DNA of 64,000 bases from JACVRW01 sp963808545 (GTDB taxonomy: Bacteria > Actinomycetota > Thermoleophilia > Solirubrobacterales > Thermoleophilaceae), in the NCBI GenBank assembly GCA_963808545.1, contig CAWEGB010000011.1, positions 248,001-312,000 of the forward strand, read 5' to 3'. Shown one piece after another: positions 17,926 through 24,988 of this stretch; position 1 is the stretch's first letter; every line of letters begins with the position of its first letter. The notes under the pieces were generated by a model, which searched no databases, was not told the origin of the DNA, and saw only the letters and a list, made by a program, of their open reading frames with translations. Both the position numbers and the translations under genes were made by a program.

Positions 17926-18986
17926 TTCGGCTCGACTCGCCGATCATCGAAGTGAGCGTGGCCGATTCCCTGTCAAACCTGAGCCTGTTCCGGCGTCTGG
18001 CCGTTCTCGTGTGGCTGCTGGGCGCGGCCTTGGCACTGCTCCTGTTCGGCTTCGCGCCGCCCACCGAGGCGATCGGTGACGCCGGTTGGTGGCTGGGCGG
18101 CGCGAGCGTGCTGGTGTCGCTTGGGTTCGCCGCCTGGATCGCCCGGCCGGCCTCGCGGGTCACCCTGAGCATGCTGTCGTGGACCAGCTTCGTCGGCCTC
18201 GGCCAGATCGCCCTGCTCCAGTGGCTCGCCGGCGGCGTCGACAGCCCGTACAACGAGCTCCTGCTCCTGAACGTGTTCGGCAGCGCTTCGCTTCACCCCG
18301 CGCGGCGGATGCCCGCCTATCTCCTGCTCGTCGCCGCGGTGGCGACCGCCCCGCTGATCTACGACACCTGGGACCGGGACACCGCCGGCGCCACGGTCGC
18401 CTACCTGGTGCTGCTCACTGGAATCGCCCTGCTGTCGCTGCTGTTCGTGCGCGGCACCGACGAGCAGAAGGCCGGGCTGCGCGCGGCCGAGCAGCTGGCT
18501 GAGGAGTCCGCGCGCACCGACGCCCTGACGAGGCTGGCCAACCGGCGGGCCTTCGACGAGACGCTCACCCAGGAGCTCGCCCGCGTGCAGCGCAACGGCG
18601 CCCCGCTGAGCCTGATGGTGGGCGACCTCGACGGCTTCAAGAGGATCAACGACGAGTTCGGTCACCTCATCGGAGACGAGCTCCTCGTCCGCACCGGCGC
18701 GGCGATCGAGGGCGCGATACGGCGCGGCGATCGCTGTTTCCGCTGGGGCGGCGACGAGTTCGCCGTTCTGCTGCCCGACAGCACCCGCGATGACGCCGCT
18801 CGCGTGCGTGAGCGTGTCACCGCCGCGGTCCAAGTGGAGGTCCAGGCGCCCGACGGCCAGCCCGTCACGATCTCCTGCGGCCTCGCCGAGCTCACCGGGG
18901 AGATGGACGCCGACGAGCTGACCGGCACCGCCGACCTCGCGTTGATGGACGAGAAGGCCCGTCGCCGGGCCAACCTGACGATCTAG
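17922..18986 (+). CDS. Membrane-bound diguanylate cyclase (GGDEF)
   Basis: Makes c-di-GMP from GTP. The N-terminal 180 residues contain about six hydrophobic helices (for example LAVLVWLLGAALALLLFGF, AYLVLLTGIALLSLLFV). A short linker with EQLAEESARTDALTRLANRR leads to the GGDEF domain. The active site is intact as RWGGDEFAVLLP. Five residues before it is RRGD, the RxxD inhibitory site, so product inhibition is expected. Metal Asp in VGDLDGFKRIND. 354 residues. It begins inside the stop of the binding-protein gene (ATGA) and ends convergent with the next gene, overlapping by a few bases. Confidence 0.95.
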   Translation: MIRLDSPIIEVSVADSLSNLSLFRRLAVLVWLLGAALALLLFGFAPPTEAIGDAGWWLGGASVLVSLGFAAWIARPASRVTLSMLSWTSFVGLGQIALLQWLAGGVDSPYNELLLLNVFGSASLHPARRMPAYLLLVAAVATAPLIYDTWDRDTAGATVAYLVLLTGIALLSLLFVRGTDEQKAGLRAAEQLAEESARTDALTRLANRRAFDETLTQELARVQRNGAPLSLMVGDLDGFKRINDEFGHLIGDELLVRTGAAIEGAIRRGDRCFRWGGDEFAVLLPDSTRDDAARVRERVTAAVQVEVQAPDGQPVTISCGLAELTGEMDADELTGTADLALMDEKARRRANLTI

Positions 18987-19297
18987 CCGGCGGCCAGCAT
19001 CGCCTCGACCAGCGCAGCCGGCTCGCGCGCCATTCGCGAGCGGGGCACCACCCGCTCGAAACCCGCCTGCTCGGCGCGCGTCCGTACGTCCTGCTCGACG
19101 TGCGAGTAGAAGCCGAGCCGGGGCAGGCCTGCCGACCTCGACCGCTCGATCTGGTCGTCCGCATCCGCGGTCAGATCCACCACCAGCAGCTCGGCGTCGT
19201 CATCGGGCGCGACGAGGTCATGGCCGGCCGCGCTGAGAGCGCCCTGCAGCTTCGAGCCGAAGAGCAGGTCGGGGCAGAGGAGCGCCACGCGGGCCAT
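18983..19297 (-). CDS. Small receiver-like (Rossmann) protein, function unknown
   Basis: A 104-residue alpha/beta protein beginning MARVALLCPDLLFGSKLQG from the ATG at 19297. It then reads ELLVVDLTADADDQIERSR, LGFYSHVEQDVRTRAEQAG and FERVVPRSRM. This looks like a stand-alone response-regulator receiver fold without a recognisable output domain; the first strand lacks the usual acidic pair, but VVDLT could hold the phospho-acceptor Asp. Next to it upstream is a gene of 120 residues on the same strand. Its stop overlaps the convergent diguanylate cyclase. No function is assigned. Confidence 0.7.
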   Translation of the reverse strand: MARVALLCPDLLFGSKLQGALSAAGHDLVAPDDDAELLVVDLTADADDQIERSRSAGLPRLGFYSHVEQDVRTRAEQAGFERVVPRSRMAREPAALVEAMLAAG

Positions 19298-19305
19298 CAA
19301 CGCGC

Positions 19306-19668
19306 CTACTGGTCGCGACGGAGGCGAAATTCCTGGCGCACCGACTCCGGCCGGCCCCACATCTGGACCACCTCGACCCGGCCGGTCCGGGCCTCGCGCA
19401 CCACCAGCTCGCCGGCGATGCCCTGCTCGTCGATCAGGGCGAGCGTCCCGTGGACGGTCTCCGCCGCGGCCGCGTGCCCGAACTCGTGGGCGACCCGTAT
19501 GCGCCAGTGCCAGTCGGCCTGGGAGTAGGGCAACGCGTTGATCTGGACCATGAGCGTGGCGGCCTCGATGTAGCGGTCCTCGTCGAAGATGCGCATGTCG
19601 AGCTCGAGCTGGGTCCAGTCGGGCGGCAGCGTGTCGACCACGGCCTGGAAGTCGTCGGCGAGCGGCAT
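19306..19668 (-). CDS. Conserved hypothetical protein
   Basis: 120 residues from the ATG at 19668 (MPLADDFQAVVDTLPPDW). The protein is soluble, acidic and contains WTQLELDMRIFDEDRYIEAA, QADWHWRIRVAHEFGHAAAA and GTLALIDEQGIAGELVVREA. The HEFGHA stretch resembles a metalloprotease HExxH by eye, but it reads HEFGH in a His-Glu-Phe-Gly-His order; this matches HExxH literally, although the protein is much too short for a standard zincin and the context is not hydrophobic. No family is recognised. It lies between the receiver-like gene and the DtxR regulator on the same strand, with 9-13 base gaps, so it may be the tail of the metal operon. Confidence 0.68.
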   Translation of the reverse strand: MPLADDFQAVVDTLPPDWTQLELDMRIFDEDRYIEAATLMVQINALPYSQADWHWRIRVAHEFGHAAAAETVHGTLALIDEQGIAGELVVREARTGRVEVVQMWGRPESVRQEFRLRRDQ

Positions 19669-19681
19669 CCGGGCGCAGAGG

Positions 19682-20365
19682 CTACCCGGTGGTGACCACG
19701 CGCATCGCCCGCGCCAGCTGATCCCCGAAGGCGTGGCGGCGCCCTCGGGCACGCACCGTGAGCGGCCCGCCGAACGGCTCGCGCCCGGTCAGCTCGAGCT
19801 CGTCGCCCGGCCCGATCCCGCGCTCCGAGAGATAGCGGAGCATCTCCGAGTTGGAGTCGGACACGCGGGTGAAGACGCCCCGCTCGCCGGGGCGGAGGTC
19901 CGCCAGAGCGCGGGTGGGTTCCTCGTCGATCTCGCCGTCCGCGGTGGGAATCGGATCGCCGTGCGGGTCACGCGTCGGGTTGCCCAGCTTGTCGGCGATC
20001 AGCTCCGAGAGCTCGGGTGAGATGGCGTGCTCCAGGCGCTCCGCCTCGTCGTGCACGCGATCCCAGGGCATGCCCAGCGCCTCGGCCAGGTAGAGCTCGA
20101 GCAGACGGTGGTGACGCAGCACGGCCAGCGCCACCCTCTCCCCCGGGCGCGTGAGGCGGACGCCGTGGTAGGGCTCCCGTGTGACCAGGCCCATCGACTC
20201 GAGGCGCTTGACCATCGACGAAGCGGAGGCCGGCGAGACATTGAGCCGCTCGGCTAGCGCCGAGGTGGACACGGGCTCCTTGCTGCGCTGCGACAGCGAC
20301 CAGATCGCCTTGGCGTAGTCCTGGACGGCGCCCGTGATCTCGCTGGTGTCGGCGCTCGTGGCCAT
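19682..20365 (-). CDS. DtxR/MntR-family metal-dependent repressor
   Basis: Metal-sensing transcription factor of 227 residues. The N-terminal winged helix has VQDYAKAIWSLSQRSKEPVS, LAERLNVSPASASSMVKRLE and GLVTREPYHGVRLTRPGERV. The dimerisation and metal-binding region has HHRLLELYLAEALGMPWDRV and HDEAERLEHAISPEL, with the Glu/His ligands of DtxR/IdeR. The C-terminal third is an SH3-like FeoA domain (PGERGVFTRVSDSNSEMLRY to VRARGRRHAFG). The ATG at 20365 shares one base with the ZIP stop (TGATG). It is the third gene of an MCO-ZIP-regulator operon and is the likely binder of the dyad at 22626-22641. Fe versus Mn specificity is undetermined. Confidence 0.93.
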   Translation of the reverse strand: MATSADTSEITGAVQDYAKAIWSLSQRSKEPVSTSALAERLNVSPASASSMVKRLESMGLVTREPYHGVRLTRPGERVALAVLRHHRLLELYLAEALGMPWDRVHDEAERLEHAISPELSELIADKLGNPTRDPHGDPIPTADGEIDEEPTRALADLRPGERGVFTRVSDSNSEMLRYLSERGIGPGDELELTGREPFGGPLTVRARGRRHAFGDQLARAMRVVTTG

Positions 20366-21567
20366 CAGACGGATATCAGCAGCCCGGTCACATACATCAC
20401 GAGCAGGCCGGTGAGCAGGCCGATGGAGGCGAGCGGGTGGAGGAAGCGCCCGCTGTCGTCGCGCACCTGGGGGGCGATCTGGACGATGACCTGGGCGATG
20501 GCGCCGGCGCCGATGCCGAACATCAGTGCCGCCAGGCTCGGGTTGAAGGCTGACGCGCCGATCCAGGCACCCAGCACCGCCGGAGCGCCGGCCAGCACGC
20601 CGAGCCCGACCAGGCGTCCCAGCCGCACCCGCCGTTCGCGGGACACCGGGGCGACGATCGCCAGCCCCTCCGTGGTGTTGTGGATGGCGAAGCCCACCAC
20701 CAGCGCCGCGCCGAGCGCCAGGGAGCCGACGGCGTAGGCGGAGCCGATCGCCAGCCCCTCCCCGAGGTTGTGGAGGCCGATCCCGAGCGCCACCAGGAAC
20801 GCGGCCCGGTAGCCGAAGCTGGCGCCCGCCTTCTCGGTCTCGTCCTGTTCGCGCCCCTTGCGCGCTCTCAGCCACGAATCGGTGGCGGCGAGGGCGAGGT
20901 ACGCCCCCGCGGCGCCGAGCCAGACCAGCGCCGCGCCACCGAGGGAGGCCGGGCCGGTGCCCGCCAGCTCGGTGCCCTCCAGCAGGGCGTCGACGCCGAG
21001 GAAGGCGAGCAGGCCGATGGTGAAGGCGAGCAGGAAGCGCATCCAGCGGCGGTCCACCCCGCGCACCCAGGGCAGCCACAGCATGCCGATGGCCACCGGA
21101 ATGACCCCCACGTACAGGCCGATCAGGGCCATCAGCCCGTAGAAGCCGACATCGGCCTCGGGCGTGTCGACCGCCACCTCGATCGTGTGATCGATCGTCG
21201 CTCCGGTGGCGGTGAGCAGCACGACGTCGTAGGCCTGCCCCTCCAGCCACGGATACTGCACGTCGATCGTGGAGGTGCCGAGCCGGCCGATGTCGTCGTT
21301 CGACTGAGTGAAGGCGGTGAAGGCGTCGTTGACGATCACCTGCCTGATCTCCACCGGATCCGCGCCGTCGTTGCGAACGTGAAGCTCGATCTGGCCCGGC
21401 TCGAGCACCGTCCGCTCCACCGCGAGGTTCTCCTCGGGGACGCCGACACGGTCGAGCCCCGGCGCATCGAGCGCCACGAACAGCCCGATGGCCAGCCCTA
21501 GCACCAGCAGCGGCGCGAGTCCGGCCAGCCAGCCCGGCCGGCGGCTGGTCATGGTGGCCGCCTCCAT
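20365..21567 (-). CDS. ZIP-family metal transporter with extracytoplasmic N-domain
   Basis: Predicted importer of Fe, Mn or Zn. Residues about 130-400 form the ZIP membrane domain. Its binuclear site motifs are in GIGLHNLGEGLAIGSA (HNxGEG) and GFAIHNTTEGLAIVAP (HNxxEG). Before it is one signal-anchor helix (LLVLGLAIGLFVAL) and an extracytoplasmic beta-rich domain of about 100 residues (ERTVLEPGQIELHVRNDG, DPVEIRQVIVNDAF), resembling a cupredoxin-like fold. The domain may capture metal. The protein is 400 residues; most bacterial ZIPs are 230-310. Start ATG 21567 overlaps the stop of the multicopper oxidase gene as TGATG. A second ATG at 21552 is possible. Confidence 0.92.
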   Translation of the reverse strand: MEAATMTSRRPGWLAGLAPLLVLGLAIGLFVALDAPGLDRVGVPEENLAVERTVLEPGQIELHVRNDGADPVEIRQVIVNDAFTAFTQSNDDIGRLGTSTIDVQYPWLEGQAYDVVLLTATGATIDHTIEVAVDTPEADVGFYGLMALIGLYVGVIPVAIGMLWLPWVRGVDRRWMRFLLAFTIGLLAFLGVDALLEGTELAGTGPASLGGAALVWLGAAGAYLALAATDSWLRARKGREQDETEKAGASFGYRAAFLVALGIGLHNLGEGLAIGSAYAVGSLALGAALVVGFAIHNTTEGLAIVAPVSRERRVRLGRLVGLGVLAGAPAVLGAWIGASAFNPSLAALMFGIGAGAIAQVIVQIAPQVRDDSGRFLHPLASIGLLTGLLVMYVTGLLISV

Positions 21568-22601
21568 CAGTCGACCACCTCGAAGAAGCCCATCCAGCCC
21601 AACTCCGCGAACTCGGAGACGTGCGCGTGGAACATGTACTTGCCCGTGTAGGGGAAGCGCACCTCCAGGATCCCCCGCTCGCCCTGGCCCTGGATGACGG
21701 TGTCGGTGAAGTCGCGCGACTCGAGCTTCGTGCCGGTCGGGTAGTAGTCGAAGAAGTTGGCGTGCAGGTGGAACGAGTTGAGGAGGTCGTACTCGAGCAG
21801 GTTGACCAGGTAGATCCGCACGAGCTCGCCGCGCTTGACCAGCACCGGACGGTGCATGTATTCGAAGGCGACGGTGTTGACGGCGTAGACGTCGTTGGTG
21901 CGATCGAAGTTCGTGTCGAACCCGTTCATCACCATCACGAGCTCGTCCGCGGGCGGGCGGCCGTCCTTGGGATCGATGATGAAGGCGCCGTAGAGCCCCT
22001 TGGCGATGTGCTCGGCCAGCGGCGTCGAGTGGCAGTGGTAGAGATGAACCCCGAACGGCGTCGCGTCGAACTCGTAGACGGTGCTGCGGCCGGGGTCGAT
22101 GTTGCCTGCGCCCACGTCGGGGATCCCGTCCATGACGTCGCGGTGGACGCCATGGAAGTGCATGGTGTGAGGGTGGGTGCCGCCGTTGACGAAGCGGATC
22201 CGCAGCCGCTCACCCTCGCGGGCGCGCAGGGTCGGCCCGGGCACCCGTCCGTTGTAGGTCCAGGCCAGGTACTTGACGCCCGGGGCGACCTCGATCTCCT
22301 TCTCCTGCGCGACTATGTCCCACTCGCGCACCCCGCCGACCACCCGTCCCTCGTCGAAGTCCCGCAGGATCTCCTGAGGGTCGAAGCCGTTGACGGCGGG
22401 GTCGACCCGGCCCTTGGCGCCGATGTGATCCGAGGCGCGGTGGATGGCCGCGCGGTGGCCGTTGTGCTCGGCGGCGGAGGCGCCACTGTCGTGCAGAGCC
22501 TGGTGGGGCACGATCTCATGGAGGACCGGAATGGTGGCCCCCACGGCGGCAGCGCCGCCGAGGAGACGGCGCCGAGAAAGTTTGTTTGATCCAGAATCCA
22601 T
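21567..22601 (-). CDS. Two-domain multicopper oxidase, Tat-exported
   Basis: Copper oxidase of 344 residues. The N-terminus carries a Tat signal (LSRRRLLGGAAAVGATI). The cupredoxin domains show GRVPGPTLRAREGERLRI, HPHTMHFHGVHRD (type 2/3 copper His), YHCHSTPLAEHIAKGLYGAF (a type 1 Cys-His pattern in domain 1), NSFHLHANFFDYY and HAHVSEFAELGWMGFFEV. In the last motif the usual Cys is Ala, so the type 1 copper seems to be only in domain 1. Ferroxidase or manganese oxidase activity is plausible given the ZIP transporter and DtxR regulator encoded after it in a TGATG-linked operon. Start ATG 22601. Confidence 0.93.
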   Translation of the reverse strand: MDSGSNKLSRRRLLGGAAAVGATIPVLHEIVPHQALHDSGASAAEHNGHRAAIHRASDHIGAKGRVDPAVNGFDPQEILRDFDEGRVVGGVREWDIVAQEKEIEVAPGVKYLAWTYNGRVPGPTLRAREGERLRIRFVNGGTHPHTMHFHGVHRDVMDGIPDVGAGNIDPGRSTVYEFDATPFGVHLYHCHSTPLAEHIAKGLYGAFIIDPKDGRPPADELVMVMNGFDTNFDRTNDVYAVNTVAFEYMHRPVLVKRGELVRIYLVNLLEYDLLNSFHLHANFFDYYPTGTKLESRDFTDTVIQGQGERGILEVRFPYTGKYMFHAHVSEFAELGWMGFFEVVD

Positions 22602-22610
22602 GCTTTGCCC

Positions 22611-22641
22611 AATATACGACCGTGATTTAGGCTCGACTAAA
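22611..22641 (-). promoter_or_regulatory. Metal operon promoter with DtxR-type dyad
   Basis: On the minus strand a TATATT -10 (22616-22611) lies 10 bases before the ATG of the oxidase gene, so the mRNA is nearly leaderless. Over its -35 region is an inverted repeat TTTAG-GCTCGA-CTAAA (22626-22641), close to the DtxR/SirR iron-box pattern TTAGG-N-CCTAA. The dyad also lies 9 bases upstream of the divergent ygfZ-like gene. Binding by the DtxR protein of this operon is inferred. Confidence 0.65.
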
Positions 22642-22649
22642 AGTACACT

Positions 22650-23576
22650 GTGGCTGTGATCGCTACAAGTGACTACGAGCTGGTCACGGAGGCCGTGGGT
22701 CTCGTCGACCGCTCCGACCGGGCCAAGTTCGTCGCGCGAGGCAGCGACGCCGCGGATTTCCTCCAGGGCCAGGTGTCGAACGACGTGGAGGCGCTCGCGC
22801 CAGGAGGCGGCTGTTACGCCACGATCCTGACCGCCAAGGGCAAGCTGCGCACCGACCTGCGCATCCTGCGCTCGCCCGGCGGCGACTTCTTCTGGCTCGA
22901 CACCGAGGCCATCGGCCACGCCGTGTTGCGCCACATGCTCCAGACCTACTCGCTGGGCCGCGACGTCCAGTGGGAGGACCTCAGCACCGACCATTCGATC
23001 CTGTCGCTGGTGGGCCCTGGCGCCGACGCGCTGGTGGATCCCACGCCGGGCGCCATCGAGCACTCCGTGGTCGACTCCGGCGAGGGCCTGTGGGCCCGCA
23101 CCGACGTGGGGCTCGATCTGCTCTGCGCCGCCGCACAGGCGGGCGAGTGGCGTGACCGGCTCGGCGTGGAGGAGGTCTCCGAGGAGGCTGCCGAATGCGT
23201 TCGCATCGAATCCGGGCGCCCCCGCCTCGGCTACGACATGGACGCCGAGACCATGCCCCAGGAGGCGGGCATCAACGACCGGGCGGTGAGCTTCACCAAG
23301 GGGTGCTACGTCGGTCAGGAGACGGTCGCCCGCCTGCACTACCGCGGCAAGCCCAACCGCCATCTGCGTGGGCTCAGGCTGTCCGAGCCGGGCGAGCGGG
23401 GCAGCGACATCCTGCTCGGCGAGCGGGTGGTCGGACGCGTGGCCTCCACCACCGTGTCGCCGCGCTTCGGCCCGATCGCGCTTGCGTTGGTGCGGCGCGA
23501 GGCCGAGCCGGGCAGCACGGTCACCGTGAACGGCGCCGGCGCCGAGGTCGTCGGGCTACCGTTCACCCGTGACTGA
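22650..23576 (+). CDS. ygfZ: YgfZ/GcvT-like folate-binding protein
   Basis: Tetrahydrofolate-dependent factor for iron-sulfur cluster enzymes. The 308-residue protein shows the aminomethyltransferase-like beginning (AVGLVDRSDRAKFVARGSDA, DFLQGQVSNDVEAL), GCYATILTAKGKLRTDLRI and the YgfZ signature FTKGCYVGQETVARLHYRGK with its conserved Cys. GTG start at 22650. It is divergent from the metal operon across a 48-base gap that holds the iron-box-like dyad, so iron-responsive control of an Fe-S factor is reasonable. Its stop overlaps the start of the acyltransferase gene. Confidence 0.92.
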   Translation: MAVIATSDYELVTEAVGLVDRSDRAKFVARGSDAADFLQGQVSNDVEALAPGGGCYATILTAKGKLRTDLRILRSPGGDFFWLDTEAIGHAVLRHMLQTYSLGRDVQWEDLSTDHSILSLVGPGADALVDPTPGAIEHSVVDSGEGLWARTDVGLDLLCAAAQAGEWRDRLGVEEVSEEAAECVRIESGRPRLGYDMDAETMPQEAGINDRAVSFTKGCYVGQETVARLHYRGKPNRHLRGLRLSEPGERGSDILLGERVVGRVASTTVSPRFGPIALALVRREAEPGSTVTVNGAGAEVVGLPFTRD

Positions 23577-24537
23577 AACCCGCCGGCGCACACCGTCGAG
23601 CCGCCGCGGGCTGGCTGGCGACAGCCCCCTGTTCGGCGGTCCGCTCGGCGGGAGTCCGCACTGGGATGCGCGGGCCGGCGAGCTCGACCTGCCCGCCGAG
23701 GAAACGCACGACCTGCGCGAGCTGCGCGGCCTCGTCCCAGCCGCGGAGCCGGGCCGCGAGCTGGACGACTGGGGACGGTCGCAGCGGGTGTTCGATCTCA
23801 TCGAGCCGCTGCTCGACTTCTACTACCGCCACTGGTTCAGGGTCACGGTCGAGGGGGTCGAGAACGTGCCCGCCGAGGGCGGCGCGCTGATCGTGTCCAA
23901 TCACTCCGGGGCGCTGCCGCCGGACGCCCCGATGATCATGCAGGCGATCCGCCACGAGCATCCTCGGCCCCGGCCGGTCTACATGCTGGGCGAGCACTGG
24001 TTCAAGGGCTATCCCGGCGTGGGCATGCTGGCCAACAAGATCGGGCTGGTGGCCGCCCACCCGGCCAACGCGCAGCGGCTGCTGCGCGACGAGGAGCGGC
24101 TCGCGCTCGTGTTCCCCGAGGGACAGAAGGGGAGCCGCAAGGTGTTCTGGCAGCGCTACCGGCTGCGCCGATTTGGACGCGGCGGCTTCGTCCGCACCGC
24201 GATCCGCTCGCGGGTGCCGATCGTGCCCGTGGCCGTGATCGGCGCCGAGGAGGCCATGCCCATCTTCGCCCACGTGCCCCTGCTTCAGCGACTGACCGGG
24301 CTCATCTACTTCCCCGTCAATCACGCCTTTCCCCAATTCGGGCTGGCGGCCGCTCTGATGTACCTGCCGGCCAAGTTCACGATCCGCTTCCTCGAGCCCG
24401 TGGACCTCTCGCGCTACGGCCCCGAGGACGCCGACGACGTCGCGCTGGTCCAGCGGCTGGCCGAGCGCATCCGGCTGCACATCCAGGAGGAGCTCGACGA
24501 TCTCGTGCTCGCGCGCCGGTCCGTGTGGTTCGGTTAA
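23569..24537 (+). CDS. 1-acyl-glycerol-3-phosphate acyltransferase family protein (PlsC-like)
   Basis: Membrane-associated glycerolipid acyltransferase of 322 residues. The catalytic block is IVSNHSGALPPDAPM (NHx4-5D) and the second is LVFPEGQKGSRKVF (FPEG with phosphate-binding residues). VPIVPVAVIGAEEAMPIF is the usual block IV. The N-terminal 85 residues are polar and low in homology; a long linker of this kind occurs in actinobacterial members. The ATG at 23569 overlaps the ygfZ stop by eight bases. Substrates cannot be distinguished between lysophosphatidate and others. Confidence 0.9.
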   Translation: MTETRRRTPSSRRGLAGDSPLFGGPLGGSPHWDARAGELDLPAEETHDLRELRGLVPAAEPGRELDDWGRSQRVFDLIEPLLDFYYRHWFRVTVEGVENVPAEGGALIVSNHSGALPPDAPMIMQAIRHEHPRPRPVYMLGEHWFKGYPGVGMLANKIGLVAAHPANAQRLLRDEERLALVFPEGQKGSRKVFWQRYRLRRFGRGGFVRTAIRSRVPIVPVAVIGAEEAMPIFAHVPLLQRLTGLIYFPVNHAFPQFGLAAALMYLPAKFTIRFLEPVDLSRYGPEDADDVALVQRLAERIRLHIQEELDDLVLARRSVWFG

Positions 24538-24547
24538 GTTGTCCGCC

Positions 24548-24988
24548 GTGAGCTCGAGCCGAGTACGCGGCCGCGGAGTTCCCGCGGCCGCCGTGGCCGC
24601 GGCGCTGGCCGTGTTCGCGGGAGCCGGCTGTGGCGATGAGGACTTCGCCAACGATCCCAGCCCACCGGTTCGGGTCGAGCTCACAGGGGTGATTCAGGCC
24701 GACAAGGTCAGCGTCTCCCCGCGCCGCCTGGGCGCCGGCCCGGTCCGCATCACGATCTCCAACCAGACCGAGGACACGCACACGGTCACGCTCGAGGGCG
24801 AGTCGCTCACGCGCCGCTCGGGCAACGTCAGTCCGGGCGACACCACCACTCTGCAGAACACCCTGGCCCCGGGGAGCTACGAGGTGCGCGCCGGGTCGGA
24901 GCGCGCGGTGGCGAAGGAGATCGAGCCCGCCACGCTGCGGATCGGCCCGGAGCGGCCGGCCTCCAACAACGACCTGCTCCTGCCCTGA
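24548..24988 (+). CDS. Lipoprotein with cupredoxin-like/beta-sandwich domain
   Basis: 146 residues from GTG 24548 (a TTG at 24539 also opens the frame). The signal peptide VPAAAVAAALAVFAGAGCGD ends in a lipobox-like AGAGC. The mature part reads VSVSPRRLGAGPVRITISNQ, EDTHTVTLEGESLTRRSG, DTTTLQNTLAPGSYEVRAGS: a pattern seen in small extracytoplasmic Ig/cupredoxin-like domains. There is no obvious copper Cys in the C-terminal loop, although one His is present. It follows the acyltransferase by ten bases and converges on the coiled-coil protein gene, whose stop is immediately adjacent. Confidence 0.75.
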   Translation: MSSSRVRGRGVPAAAVAAALAVFAGAGCGDEDFANDPSPPVRVELTGVIQADKVSVSPRRLGAGPVRITISNQTEDTHTVTLEGESLTRRSGNVSPGDTTTLQNTLAPGSYEVRAGSERAVAKEIEPATLRIGPERPASNNDLLLP

